A stretch of 64,000 bases of DNA from Sympetrum striolatum (taxonomy: Eukaryota; Arthropoda; Insecta; Odonata; Libellulidae), in contig CANPUZ010000072.1 of the NCBI GenBank assembly GCA_947579665.1, positions 248,001-312,000 on the forward strand. The letters are read 5' to 3'. Below are positions 25,112-40,100 of the stretch, piece after piece. How positions within the stretch are numbered: position 1 is the stretch's first letter; every line of letters starts with the position of its first letter. Position numbers and translations under genes: made by a program. The notes below the pieces were generated by a model. That model saw only the letters and a program-made list of their open reading frames with translations. It made no database searches and was not told the origin of the DNA.

Positions 25112-28100
25112 ATAGTGGACGCTCTAACGTGTAAACTATTAGTCGTATCAATACCAAACTTCATATATAGTACTGTGGTGTGTGCTGTCAGAGTTGATTT
25201 GTTTTTGGCGTAAATCGATCAACCGGAAGTCGAGCTTTATTCATTAAAGCGCATTTCCGGTTTTCAAAATATCTCCATAAATATGATGTTTACGTAAATT
25301 GTATTACTTATAAAAGTTTTAGATAGTGTAATTTACAATAACGTTTGTATTTAACATATTTTTGTATCACCAGTTGATTAGGAGTTATTCGTGAAATACT
25401 GATAAACCGGAAGAAGATGATTATGTACTTTGTGGGTGCTCTAACATGAAAACTATTTGTTTGATTAACACCAAATTTCATATGTAAAATATTTATTACA
25501 GTCATTAGAGTTGATTAGTTTTTGGAGTAAATCGGTTAACCGGAAGTCGAGCTTCATTCTTCAAAGCTCATTTCGGGTTTTCAAAATATCTCCTTAAATA
25601 TGATATTTAGGTATATACTATTATATACGAGTAAAATGTAGCTTGCATACTGCAAGCAGATCGACAAAACTAATTTCATATCGGCATCATATCGGGACGG
25701 ACATCAAAAGAAAAAAAAATTCAAATATTCGTAGAATTCGCTGCAATTTAATCACCTGGCAGCGAACCCCGGTCTTCCTGGTGTACTTACTATGCAGCAA
25801 AATAGAAAATTACCATATCAAACTATGTGTGAAAATTCAAGCAAAAATATTAGGTGCAACTACCTCAAACGACGTCCTACTATTCACATACACTCCTTAT
25901 TTGAGAAATTATAATGTGCTCTGGCATCGAACCCAGGAACAGCATGGTCTTATCTATTTTTTTCTTAAACAAAGTGTTAATATACATCTTCCATCTAAGC
26001 AAGAGCTACCTTACATATCGATAAATGCATAAAAAATTATGAAAAGATACCCCATAGTATTATATATGGGTGATATTTTTACCGCCCGGCATCGAACCCG
26101 GGTCTTTCAGGCAATACTTTCTATGCAGCACAAAAGAAAAACACCATCTCTAACCGCGTATGCAAATTCAAGCAGAAATATTGGTTACAACTGCCTCAAA
26201 TGACGTCCTACTTTTCCTTTATATTCCTTATGAGAGAAACGTTATTGTGCTCTGGCTTCGAACCCAGGAACAGTACGGTCTTATGAAAATTTTTTTCTAA
26301 AACTTATTCGTACCATACATCTTCCAGCCAAGCACGAACATCCTATCATTTCGATAAGTGCATCTAAAAAAATAATGAAAAACGGCTCCCATGTATTTTA
26401 AAGGGCAGATCTTTGCATCGTCCTAGCATCGAACCCAGGATAACTTTTGTAAAAGTCATTGATGTTTTCGAAAGTCCAAGACCATAAATATAGGCACCTT
26501 GAGTTTTACTTCTCTACCTATCCGGAAAGTATTTTTTTTTAATTCCCGAAAATCACGGCAATGCATTCAAACGGGAAAAATCGGGACTTTGGGGCCCTCT
26601 GGAATCGAACCTATGACACTGAGGATCAAAGTCTCTTTTTTCCTGGGGGTTTCACGTTATGGCCAATATGTCATAAAAATTTCAGATCAATGACGCTTGT
26701 AGTTTAGGCTGTGAATTTGTATCCTATCTATCTATCTATCTATATAGGTATATATATGAATGAATCCGGAGAAGCATCTATATATAATAGATAAATGTTT
26801 TATAAAATGTAATTTACTATAACTTTTGTATGAAACATATTTTTGTATCACTGATTGTTTAGGATTTATTCAGGAAATACTGATAAACCGGAAGTTGCTG
26901 ATTATGTACTTTGTGGGCGCTCTGGGCTCTATGGGCGAAAGGCCAATTTCATCGTTTTTCATCGAGTATGTCCCGAAAAACATTATTTATAATGTTTGTG
27001 ACATCAAAGATAATAATATATATAAATTAATCACTCATCTTCCAAGTTTAGATGGAATATAGAGTTCAAAATTACTGTCGTAGATAAAAATTTACATCTT
27101 ATATATGGAGAAAGTCATGTGCTGGCCACATCAGATTTTTTGTTATTATTATAATGGATTGAATCCCTATTTCCGATAATAAATCAAAATTCATGACTCG
27201 ATACATGAGTTTGGCCGGTCATGGATTTGGTAAATGAAAACATGTCTCCCATGAATCAAACACGTTTATGTGAATTTCAGAGAAAATATTTGGCAAATCA
27301 TATTGAATCGAATTGACCTTCAGCACAAGAAGCAATTATATCAGCCAGTACTGAGGGCTTTCTTACAAATTCTGAAACTTTATACATTTTCAATTTGACC
27401 ACGTATTTCATGTAAGAGTAGAGGTCATAAACCGGAATTTGTTTTGGAAAAATTACACTTCTGTTATTTGAAAATTATCGTAAGTATTGTAAATTATCAT
27501 AAATTATCGTAAAGTATCGTCTTCATCCAATAAGGCTTGCAAGTCCTTGTCTTCAAACTTTTTCGGAGGTTTCCCACGGTCCTCGTTTCTCACGTCAAAA
27601 TCACCACTTTGAAATTTTTTAAACCACTCCAAGCACTGAGTTTTGCAAAGAGCATGTTCACCGTATGCTTCGACAAGCATTCTATGCGATTCTGCAGCAG
27701 TTTTATTCAAATGATAGCAGAAAACCAATGTTGTCTGCAAATTGTAGTTTGTAGGCACAAAACTTGACATGTTTGAGGTTATAGAAAAATATACCGGTGT
27801 ATGAAACTTAGGTTAATGTGTGTTGACATACTTCATAGTAAGAGTGTATTGATTGAAATAATGAGTTAATTCTTCCCTTGTCAAAGTTGTAGGTTAGAAA
27901 GGCAGAAATCGTGTCCTATAAATATATTTGTTTTTGTTCCTTTTTAAAATTACATTCAAAATCGAACAAGATAATTAAATTTTATAAATCAAAATCTTTC
28001 TTCTTTTATTATAAATATCCTATCTCATTTTATTAAAAGTATTTTAGTTGGCTGATGATAACCATCAATCGACAGTTGTTTTTTTTAGTAAATATTTTCT

Positions 28101-31100
28101 GTACGATATCTCTTTCATTTGTTCTGAAGATGGACTGGTATATATTTTGTTTTGTTTCTCTTTTATTTGTCATCACTTTTTATTTTAATTTCATTTCATA
28201 GTGCGAATTCTGACGCAGATATTCCTTTCGACACCTGTGTTCCTGTGAAAGTTTTATTGGAGCAAACGCTTATGCTGTCTGATTAGAGACGATTTTAAAG
28301 GTTTGTGAATTTATTTATCTGAAATTTTTAATAACATATTAACTTCATCATTTATTGCAAATGTATTGACAAAGAGCAGAGGCCATTTATAGCTGACAAT
28401 TAACAATAATAACAATAAAATTAATAATATAATACATTTGTTATCCGAATAATGCAAGAAAATATAATGATGTAGGAGTTTTGTGAGCCTAAAAAAATTC
28501 TCTTGCATAATGTGCTTCCTCACCCCTGCCATAGACCTTATGAGTAGGGATTGCAATATTGTACTAAAATTGCAATACCGGTATTCGCTAATTTTAGATC
28601 TTAATACCAGAATACCGGTTTTATTACCGGTGGTAGGAATTTTAGAAAAAGAAATAAAACACTAGTGTTTCTTTGTTTTATTTGCCAGTTTTATTAGTAG
28701 AGAGAGTAAATATCACGAAAAATCATTTGTAACTTATAAATTATAACAGTATATAAATAATCACAAAAAAGTAAAGGATAAAGGAACCTATTATGTATAT
28801 AATTCATAAAAAAAGTGGAAATCACAATTCAGTCTGTTGTTCTACTACAAACTTTTGAAAGGTGATCTTAAAAAACATAATGCATCAATTGTACTGTCAT
28901 TGAGCCTGGAATGTGATTTTGTGCAAAAATTACCAGCTGTCGAAAACGCTCTTTTAGCATCTACGCTGGTTGGTGGCTCTGTTAGCAATGCGCGATATAC
29001 TTTTTCCAAGTATTTACCTCTAAATCCCTCATCTTCAAATAAATCGATTTCTTGTCGGATGGTCACGGCTATAGCTGATTTCTGCATTGTATTTTGGTTT
29101 GTTGAATGTTTTTTAGATATCGCCAATTCTAATTTTTGTTCAAGAGACAATTCCTTTTCTCTATCTATATTAGTGGCATCATCATCTTCGATAACAGTAC
29201 CAAATTCTTCAGAATGTGGATAGGTTTGTAGGTAAACTTGATCAAATTTGATTTGGTTAGTCTCTTTTCTTCTTTATAATTTTATTTTTCACTTTTAAAA
29301 TCATTATAATTGTTTAAATACCGTAAAACATATTCTATTTCGGTATGCCTTTCTTATGTGCTATTTTTCAATGTAATATATAACCCTTCAGATAGTGAAC
29401 TTACCCAGAAATAATCTACGGAAATGAAGTAGTTTCTTGCGATTCTATTTCTATGCGTAGTATTTTCTTTTCTATGATTTATACATTCGGTGTAAGTGTC
29501 TGGAGGAAGGTTTATTCAGGTTAGTTTGTAACTTCAGTATTTATTAAAGGTTGGGCAAATATTTTCTTATAAATAGAGCTTCGAAAATGTGTATAGGATA
29601 TTAAATGAAGGCTCCCGAAGGCAGATATTCTAATTCAGAATCTTTGCAAAAACTGTTGTTTCATTAAATAGAAAAATCACTTTTGCGAATGAAGCCTTTT
29701 TTCTATGATTTTTTTATCTAAAAATTTAATTTTCAAAACTGTTAACTATGAAAAACTTACTTAACCTTCGAGCACTCACGCTGAGTGCGCCAGTGTGTAC
29801 ATTTTCATTCGTAAATTTATTATCTTTCCTTGTTATTATTCTGTGTCCCTCAAGTCTTCCCACAATAATATTCTCTGTGTACCACCCGAGTTTCCCATAA
29901 ATTGGGTTCAATATACGGAAACAAAGAAACTGTTTTGAAGCTCATGTCGCGCTGGCACACCCCGTGCCCAAGTTCAACTGAATATTTTACTACAAAGAGG
30001 AGTAATTTTTTTGGGATAATTAGACCATTTATGTGAAATTATAAATAAATGTGATCCGTGAAGGTTTGTGCACAACTTTATACATAAGTAATTTCCTTTA
30101 AGGTTTCAAGTGTTAAAAATGTTGAAGCGTGATTTATTCCGTAAATCATTAAAAATCTATTAAAAAATAAATGTGGTCAATCGATTTTCAAGGCTTAAAC
30201 CATTGTATAATGGCTATAAATTATTAATTTAAGGAAATATTATTTTAAGAAACTATTTAAAAGATAATCACTGGCGCATGGAGTGCGCTGGCGCTACTGC
30301 TCGTGTTACGCCATGGGGTGGGAGTGCTCGAGGGTTAATATTCCGTTATATTACAGTTTAATTTCATGTCAGAAGCATTTAATTCAAAGTGTCTTCAAAA
30401 TGTGAAGGAACGGTAATTGTAGATCATTTAATATGGAAAGATTTAGTACGAAACAATTTTTTCCTCATCCTCTAAAGTATAAATTCGTTATATTATTTTT
30501 CTGAGGCATTCATCCCAATAAGGGATATTCTTAAAGTTTGGAAAACTTTATCTAACTATAGGAAGAGCTATAACAACACCTTGGCCAAAAAATTCAAAGA
30601 TTGCCAAAGTATTTCCTGAATCCCTTTTCTACCCAACTTCTTTTGTTTTCGTGGTGTTGAGTCTTCCCTTACAAAAAACTATAGAATATTTAATTAACTA
30701 AAGGATTCGAGGTTGGAGAATTTTTCACGGAAGTGATCGGCACACAACCGTCTTCTGCCTAAAATCGACAAGGACTAATTTAGGGTGGCCTTGAGAACAT
30801 TGAAAAAACCTTGAATTTTTGCTGACCTTGAAAAACCGTGAAAACGCCTTGATTTTTTTGCAAAACCTTAAAAATCCTGATCCAACTCATTATCCTGGTT
30901 CAATCCAAAATAAACCACTCATTCAAATTCACCAGTGCAATGGCACCAGTGCTGCCTATGCAAAAACTCTGAAACCTCATACGTCAACGCCATTTGTGCT
31001 GCTGATTCGAGTTAAGTCCTGTGAGTATTTATGTGAATACATCAGGTATTGAAGGCATATATCGAAGCTGAAAAAACAGTTTGTTCTGTCGAAGAAAAGA

Positions 31101-34100
31101 ATATTACATAAATCAAATGATCTTTGGTCTATGTAAGTGGAACATTTTATGTGAAATTGACATTTAATGTCTATGTCTATGTCTATGTCTATGTAAGAAC
31201 CCTGCAAGCCGCCTTTCGGCGTGTGGCAGGGGGTGCAAGCACCTTGACTTTATTTTCCTAAACGGTTGCTATACTTTGCAGAAAAAATGAATTTATGAAA
31301 CGATTCGTTCTAGCATCTATTTCCCTAATCTTTCGGGCAGTATCAGCACGGCCCATATAATAGGGGGGTTGCATTACATCGGTCACATCATCTGAAAACG
31401 TAATTTCTCTGAACTTATTTAATAAATTTATCCTTTGAATTTTTCTTCTATCTTCTAATGATTCCCATACCGCGTCCTGTAACATCTGAGTGACACTCGC
31501 TGTTTTGTCGTAGCAATTCTTTACAAATCGTATCGCCTTTCGTTGTACTTTTTCTAAATCCCGAATATGACATTTCTCGGCGGGGTCCCATACACTACAT
31601 GCAGACACAAGGTGAGGCCTAACTAACACTAAGTAACATCGCTCGCGAACCTTTTCTTCGCTCCTACCGACTATTCTTTTAACGAAGCCGAGTTTCTTAA
31701 GTGCTTTTCCACATATATTTCGGATGTGGGCACTCCATGATAGATTATTCGTGAGAGTTACTCCAAGATACTTTACCGATTCTACTGTCATTAGGGGTTT
31801 ACCCCTCGGAGACTATAAGAATAATCATTTATTATAGATTTACTTTCGAAGAAGTTAACTACCGAACACTTTTCTACATTAAGCTCTAATTGCCAATCAT
31901 CGCACCAATTCATAATTCTATCTAAGTCGTTCGAAAGAGTTAATCTATCCTCTGAACTAACTATTTCCCTGTAAATGACTGTGTCGTCTGCAAATATCCT
32001 AACATTGCTTTCAATGTGATTGCTGAGGTCGTTGATGTATACTAAAAATAACAACGGTCCAATTACACTGCCCTGAGGGACGCCTGAGGTCACCTTAACC
32101 TTAACTTAATTTAAGAATGGTTGATGGAATGCCCAATGAGCCCAGGTGCCCAAAAACTACTCTTCTGAAAATGTGGTCGACCAGATTTTTTTGTAATGAT
32201 TTCTGCAAATTTAAACCCAAAAACGGTATTTTGACCTTGAAAAACATTTGACCTGACCTGGAAAAACCTTGAAATGACCTTGATTTTTTAACTTCCCATT
32301 CTGCGGCCACCCTGTAATTGGAACAGAATAAAATTGCATACTAGAATAAAGTTCAGGATGTTTACCTAAAGTTCTTTTCAAGAGCTTTAAAATGAGTGTA
32401 TATGATGCCATGTAATTTTAAAACTCTTCTAGAAAACCGTGTCGGCCTGTGTAATCAACTTTGTATTTCGCTCTTCAAACATTACCACCTCAAAGTGGGA
32501 TATAACTCATATCACAAATATTGGTGTAATAGCTTCATCAATCTCCTTCTCCAACTATAACTTACCAAAGAGAGACTAAACTGATCCTCAGCTGAATTTA
32601 CCACATAATATAACTAGTTTGAAGAAGTTAATAATTGCGTTATTGCTCAGATAAAACTTTTATCTCCTCTAAAAGTTGCCATTCTGTCCAAATCAGTAGG
32701 ATAGAAGAGGTCAAATTAAATTTCTTAGATTATTACTAATAATATTAATAATGCATTTATTATCTAAGGACATGAAAAACATGTATAGTTTACAACAGTA
32801 ATACAATATATGTATATGTATACAACAGATCAATAAATTTTAAAAAATCAAACAGGAAAATAAGAATAAAAAAAATTCAAACAATTACATTTAGAGTACA
32901 TTTTTTTTAATTGTCATGCATAGTGTAGAATATAAAACATGACAAAAAATCAGTGATTAAAAAATTCACCCACATCATAAAGGCATTTGTCCGTGAGTGA
33001 GTCTGTGAACTTCAGATTTGAAGGCATTGGAAGATTTGATATTCTTTACTGTAATGCATTATTTTATCGTCAGAGAGGATCTGTAATTATAGTAGTACTT
33101 ACAGCATGTCCTTCCTTTGCTAAATAGAGAGAACTCTTTGCTATAAATTATTCATTTCTTAATCTTTCCATTTTCTATCTTTTCTTGTTGAAAAAAGTGT
33201 GATTGACATTATGCATAAAATAACATACAAAGTAGGTGACATGAATGTCACCCACTGCAAAGATTTTGTCGCCCAGTGACAGTACTTGTTCCCAGTGAAA
33301 AAGAGTAAAAAACTCAAGCGTTTGGATACAATGTTTCTTTTCAGGGATAGAGTTCGGGAAGGTGGTGGACCCTATATTCCTTTCGAAAGAATTCCCATTT
33401 ATTCACATTCGAGTTCATTGTGTGACTCGCCAGGTAGGCGATGGTGTCCAATTGGTAGATGTTGTGGAAGATCTTTTGAGTGCTAATCATATAATTTTCT
33501 ATAGTGTGATTGTGTACGAGGGCGGTGATAGTGAGTGCACCGTGAAATACCTTGGAAATCGACTAGGAATCCGAAAGTACGATTGGCGCGAGGACAAGGA
33601 GAAAATAATTGGTGGCAAGGCAATTATTAATTAAGCAAACCTTTCTTAGTGAAGATTTTTTCCATTAGAAGGTAATTTTTTAAAAGATATTACATCTTCA
33701 TTTCTTTTTTTTCATACCGAGAGGCGTATAGTATGCTTCTGCTCGATGGCTCTATAAAGGTCCAACTGTTTTCCGCGCAGCAACAGTAAAGTTAAAGCTT
33801 AATAGCCAGAGAGCAAAAAAATGACTTATTTTGGTTATTTTAATGGAATATTGGGTAGTGGAGAAGGTTCAAGCAGTTCCAATGTCGCCCAGTGATAATT
33901 CCTTAAAATATGCTCTGCATTGTACTATTTAAGTGATGTTTCAAAAAGAATTAATTCCATTCTATCTGTATATTGTGTACTATACAATGATTTTCCTTTA
34001 GCTTAAGAGATGAGCCATTACATAATACTCAAGCCATAATGGTAAATAATTTTGTCTTATTTTGTTTTTATCGTAACACTGGCTGCGCTTCTAATAATTT

Positions 34101-37100
34101 ATGGAAAATATGGAAGCATCAAAAATGCATATTTTTGTATTACATATAACTACTACCTCATTTATTCATTAGACTCAAAACCGGACAGTGCTTCGTGTGG
34201 TAAAACATTATTTATTACTGTCCACAATCATATGAAAGAGAAATTTAATTAAAATGAAAATATCTGTTGACATTTGTAAGGAATAGGTCAATGCAATAGT
34301 CATGTCAGTCAGTATAAGAATAGCCAAGGCAGAAGAAAACTATTACTTGAAATCGAATTGAAAGAAAAAGAAATAAATAAATTTATGTAGATGAATTTTA
34401 ATATTTACTTTGAATTATCAAAAGTTAACCAATTAACTTTTCATTTAAAAATACAGGCTAGCATCAAATCTTAGTGATATTCCACTTCAATTAAAGAACT
34501 GAAATAAAATGAACTGAAAAAAACTTAAATGTAAATTAAGCCAAACTAAGAATTATGCTAAGCTGTTACACAACTGATAATTACACTAGCCTAAGAATTT
34601 ATAACGACACAAAATTTTGCAATGCTTGCATTCTCTCTGTGTAATGATACAAGTTTTCCTATATCAAGTCACAGAAATATCCGCTGGTTCTTTATATCAT
34701 GAGGTTGTTCCTTTGTTTGCGATAATTGCCACATTGTGCAGCACTGCATATGCTACTACAACTTCCATTACTGTATCTAAACAAATATTAACACTATTTT
34801 ACAGGATGGGAAAGTGTCTCTTCCATACCCCAAACATTCTTTCGATTATATTTCAAGTCTTTATGTGACTTTCATTTTAGAGTTGCTGATATTGATCAGA
34901 GGGCTTCCTAATTCGTGTCATCAGATAATTATCCTGCTTATAGTCCAAATCTCCAAGCAATACCGCGTTTCCAAAGTATTTATTTTCCAACTTATTCTTC
35001 AGGGAAGAATTGTATAAAATAGTTTGGTCGTGGCTTTTGTTTTATATCACTCTGCTCTAAATCTTTCTAATAAATTATTTCGTTGGATGTATTTCTCCAT
35101 TTTCAATACTATTCATCTACAAGTAATTATAAAAAGAAACTTGCATCAAGGAGTATGTCCAACATTATGCACCTTCGCGGAAAATACCTTCAATGAAGCA
35201 AAATGAAGGAGATATTTGGTACTTTTTCCACAAAATTTCCTGATTCTGTGAATTTTAAACCTTCAATGAAGCCTTGGAAGCAAGACTTGAGACCATACAC
35301 GTTAACGGACATGCCTACTATTACTTTAGGCAATTGTTTATTCTTTTCCTCAGTTCCTTATTCTACTTTCACACAAATTCCATTTAATTTTCAATGTTCT
35401 TATAAGTTACACGACATTTGCTTTTTCTGACCAGTAACAGAAGTTTCCACATCAGAATTTGGAGAGCTTGTTAAATCATGGAATACTACCTTAAATGCTA
35501 AAATTACCCTCAAATTACTTGTCATATTTGTTAAATATATAATAACTTATTGTACACTTCACCGGAACCAACATATATCTATGCGTAATGAATGTGAAAG
35601 AAAAAACGACCTTAAAATATTACATATAGGTATAATAGGAGTCATACCAACTTAATTAAAATATCCGAACAAATATTTTCCTGAAACTGTGGAGTATACA
35701 CTTAATTTTCACCAGAAAACCAACTGAGGTGATAAGTTAGCAATAAAGCTTGTCCGCCATATTGAGTGTTTACTCCCATGATGCGTTGCCCTATCAATCA
35801 GTTAAGGACTTGATCACAACCCAATCTGTTTGATAAGATAACAAACGCTTTAACTAACAGATAAGGCTTAACCATCGATTATAATACTCAATTTTTGAGT
35901 TAACCTGGAGGTTAAAGTTATCCTATAGATAACTACGCATTATAATACCGGGCCTAAGTCTTACTAAGCCCATCCTCTTGAATCCAAGAGCAGTGAGTGC
36001 GGCAGAATAGAACTGTTAGGTTTTTAATTATAATTGATGCTTCATAATGTGTAGAAAAGTACGTTTCCGTCAAAAATACCATATTTACTTGAAAATAACG
36101 CGTATTCTTTTGTCTTTTTTTTTTCGCCACATAAATCAAGGTGCGCGATAGAATCGACCCCTCCATAAATTCGAGCACAATACTATTCGTTGGCTTGTCC
36201 CATAGCGTGAGGCCGGCTGCATTTTAGGCTCACCCTGGGAGTTAACACATAATTTTATTGATTCATACATCCTAATAAAATTCCGTTTGCTTGTATAAAA
36301 TGTGGAAAATTATTGCTCAATGATTGTCAAAAAATAATGGTGTGCCTTAAGATAATCTTAATTCATATCAAATTGCTTTCTCGAGTTATTTTTTATTCAC
36401 TAATGACTGAGTCGCTCGAGAGGGGCAGAGGTTACCCTGGGAATCTGAATCAGCACTGCTTTTATCTCCTATATTCCCACCCATCCTGGATCAGACAATT
36501 TGGTGCCAAGTTTCATATGAAAACAAATCCCACGGGTGGATGCCAATATGTTGGGAACTCGATTAAAATTCCAGCGCTAATTAGAGAGGTCGCCAAAAAG
36601 AAACAAGAGACGAGGTGATAAGGTGTGCGGAGGGATAAAAGGGAGAGTGAAACTCATGAGAAGTTTCTAATCTAAGCTCCCTGAGGCATCTTTGCCGAGG
36701 AAGGGTGAGGCAACTCGTGGAAAACAAATGCGTGAATTAGTTGACAATAATGTTTGCATTTAATTCTCTGCCGTTTGAAGAGATAACACGCCTTGGATTA
36801 CCGTTGGCTTGTCAGACTTTGTCCCTCACGACAATTGATGATTCCGAGATATGCCGCCTGAAGGACAAACAGAAACGTGGCACTGGTCATAACGATACTT
36901 CAGAAATGACCACTCGTTATAATGAACGTAACTCCTTATCATTTTTGCAGTGAGATGGACAACCTCCGAAAAATCACTCGCTATAACCCAACTCTCGTTA
37001 TATGCCGTACTCGTACAACGGACTTCTACTGTATTTACATTTTCTTGTGGGGTATGCAGATCATTGACTCTGTGAGTGAAGTGGTTGTGATAGTCTATAT

Positions 37101-40100
37101 TTTTTCGGAAAGGGAGATGTTTTGCCTTGGATACAATAATGTTTTACAACAAAAATAGTGTTTTAATACTGTAAATTACTCATTCTCAAAAGAATATTTG
37201 TATATATATTCAGGCAAATAACCTAAAGTTTGTCCTCTAAAGCATTATCCTTATTTGCATGTAACTGGGATTAAGTAAAACTGGTTATCAGCATGAGATA
37301 TTTATGTGTATTAAAACAATTAGACAAAGTATTTGCTGATTTGTTTTATGATCCATTGCTCCGAGACTAATAGTTTATTACTGTAATTTGTTCTTATAAT
37401 TTATTGTTATTATTAATTATTTTAATTGAGTATTCTATGTTATCATTTTAATATTATTCTTGCAATTTATTATTGTAATTTAATAATTTACTGAATTATT
37501 GTAATTTAATATTTTATTTTTTACTTTAAATTATTCATTACATTCATTATTGTATTTTTAAAGGAAAGTAAAACCTGGAAATACTAATTTACATATTTAT
37601 TTCTATCTGGAATTACGTCAAGCAGTTTGCCAACTTGAGATATTTATGCATGTAAAAATAAAAAATAATTTTGTACTCACAACAGATTTAGAAAATTTTT
37701 CTTTAGTTATTGTAGATTTTTTAAATATTCATGCCTCCAATTATAGCTTTTGTAAATTCCTTTATTTGCCATTCATATATTTATTTATTTATTTACAATT
37801 TACAACTGCAAATAGGCTGTTGCCAGGTGGCAGTCTTAAAATGTTAAACATGATACTATACAAGTTAATCATAACATAATATAATAAAACAATATTTACA
37901 TATAAAAATAACGATATTGTAATAAGTATTTTGTTTATTCTGGATTTTTCAAGGTTCATGACAGGCCTTCTCGGCTACCGTAGCGGTCACGAGGTAAAAC
38001 CCCACCGTACATACCCTGTCAAGCAATCCCCTACTTCATCCAGAATATCGTTAATAAAATTAAATATAGAATAGTCCCCAAAATACATTAATATCTTTCA
38101 AAATTTGAAAACATTTCTTCTTAAAGGATTTAACACTCACAGGTAAGGGCTTGAAGAGGGATCCAGGTAACGTATTCCATTCAGAGATACCTCTGTTTAG
38201 GAAAGAATACTTTGCTATATCTGTTCTTTGCGGCCTTGTTTTAATTTTTAGCTCGTGTCTATTTTTCCCAAGGAAGTCCGGTTTCTTGATTGAATTCTGG
38301 AAACCTTCCCGCCCATCTTTACTTGCAACTATACTATAAATGCAACCTAGTCGATTAATTTTTCTTCTTTTTACTAATTTATCCCAACCGAGAGTCTTCA
38401 GCATATCTGTTACAGTATCCATTTTCCGAAAATTTCCCATAACGTATCGAGCAGCTTTTCTCTGCACTTTTTCCAATGTCATTATTCGACACTTTTCGTA
38501 TGGATCCCACACGGAAGTCGCATATTCTAAAGTCGGCCTAACAATTGACAAATATGCTTTTTCTTTCACTTTCCTGCTACCACCTTTTAGATTTCTCATT
38601 ATGTAATGTAAAGTTCTGTATGCCTTCGCGACAATTTGATTTATGTGTTTCTCCCAGTTATCAGCAGTCTTTATGAAATCATTGCCCAGTCTTTAACTGT
38701 GTGTTGACAGTAATCTCTTATATGTGAAGGTGATGGATTTACTCTTGTTTGTGTTTATATTAATTTTGTTCTCCTTTACCCAATCTTCTAAGGTGATTAA
38801 ATCTCGCTGAAGTACTTCCCTATCTTCTTTGCTTCTAATTCTTCTGTATATTATACGATCGTCTGCAAACAATCGAATATTGGATTTAGTATTTGAAGGT
38901 AGATCGTTTACATATGTAAGGAAAAGTAGAGGCCCTATTACACTTCCTTGCGGAATTCCAGATGTTACATTGACATCACCAGAGTACCTCATATTCAGTC
39001 TTACTCTTTGAGTCCTATCAGAAAGAAAATTTTTCATCCAAATGACTACTCTTCTGTCAATGTTCAATTTATCCAGTTTATCTATACGTATATCATGAGG
39101 TACTTTGTCAATTGCTTTTGCAAAATCGAATATAATAGCATCCACAACATCTTTACTATCTATTGCCTCGGCTATGTCCTGATAAAGCCCCACCAGTTGA
39201 GTTTCACATGAAAATCCTTTCCTGAATCCCTGTTGGCAATGACTAAGCCAATTGCTCTCTTTCGAAAAACTTCTGAGGTAATCTCCAATGCTCAGGAACT
39301 TTTCTTGGGTTCTCAACCGGGTCAATTTTTTTTTATAGCTCCGATGTTTTGACAGCAACCACTGCTGCCATTTTCAAGGATGTCGATGAAAGTTGAAGTC
39401 CGGATATATTTATGATTCGGGAGGGAGCCCCCTCGTCTCGGATTGGTCCTTGCAATCTGCGTTCGGATTGGTCGTTTCAATCTGCAATCTGATTGGTCCT
39501 TCTCTGTTGTTTGATTTTCCGAATTGTTGGGTTCCAATTTTTACTGAGGAACATTCCTTCGTCACGATTCAAGTTATTTTGGTTGAGGCGGATAAGAAGA
39601 AAAGTTCCTGAGCAGCATACACCGGGAAAGCATAAGATCTTTCTGTAATCTCCAATGATCTTCTCCATTACCTTACAAACTACAGATGTTAAGCTAACCG
39701 GCCTGTAATTATTTGGCTGTTTTCGATCGCCTTCTTTATAAATGGGTATGACTATGGCCCTTATGCAGTCAGTTGGCAAGGAGAAATTATTCAATGAGGC
39801 ATTAAAGATAAGTTTTAAGTAAGGAATTATATCTGACTCCCCTAGTTTTAGGGCTTACGCTGCTATTTCATCTATTCCCCTTGATTTATTATTCCCCAAT
39901 TTCATTACTTTATTGTAAATATCTTTATTCTGAATAACAATGGATTTAGATGATGTAAGTTCTGCATTGGTGCTAATTTCATCACTTAGAACTCCTTGCT
40001 TTGATTCTTGATACATACTAACAAACCAAATGTTTAATATGTCAGCTTTTTCTTTGTCTTCAAATATTTCTTTGCCGTTTTCATCTCGAATGACAATAAC

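Noticed and set aside
33286..33634. Two overlapping plus-strand ORFs of 66 and 90 codons as a host gene.
   Set aside because: No similarity recognised, no splice sites or repeated exon pattern; ORFs of this length are expected by chance here.
34800..35017. Plus-strand acceptor-like ttttacag before GATGGG as another ZAD exon.
   Set aside because: The sequence is clearly the antisense of a Harbinger transposase (E-R-M-F-G-V-W-K-R).
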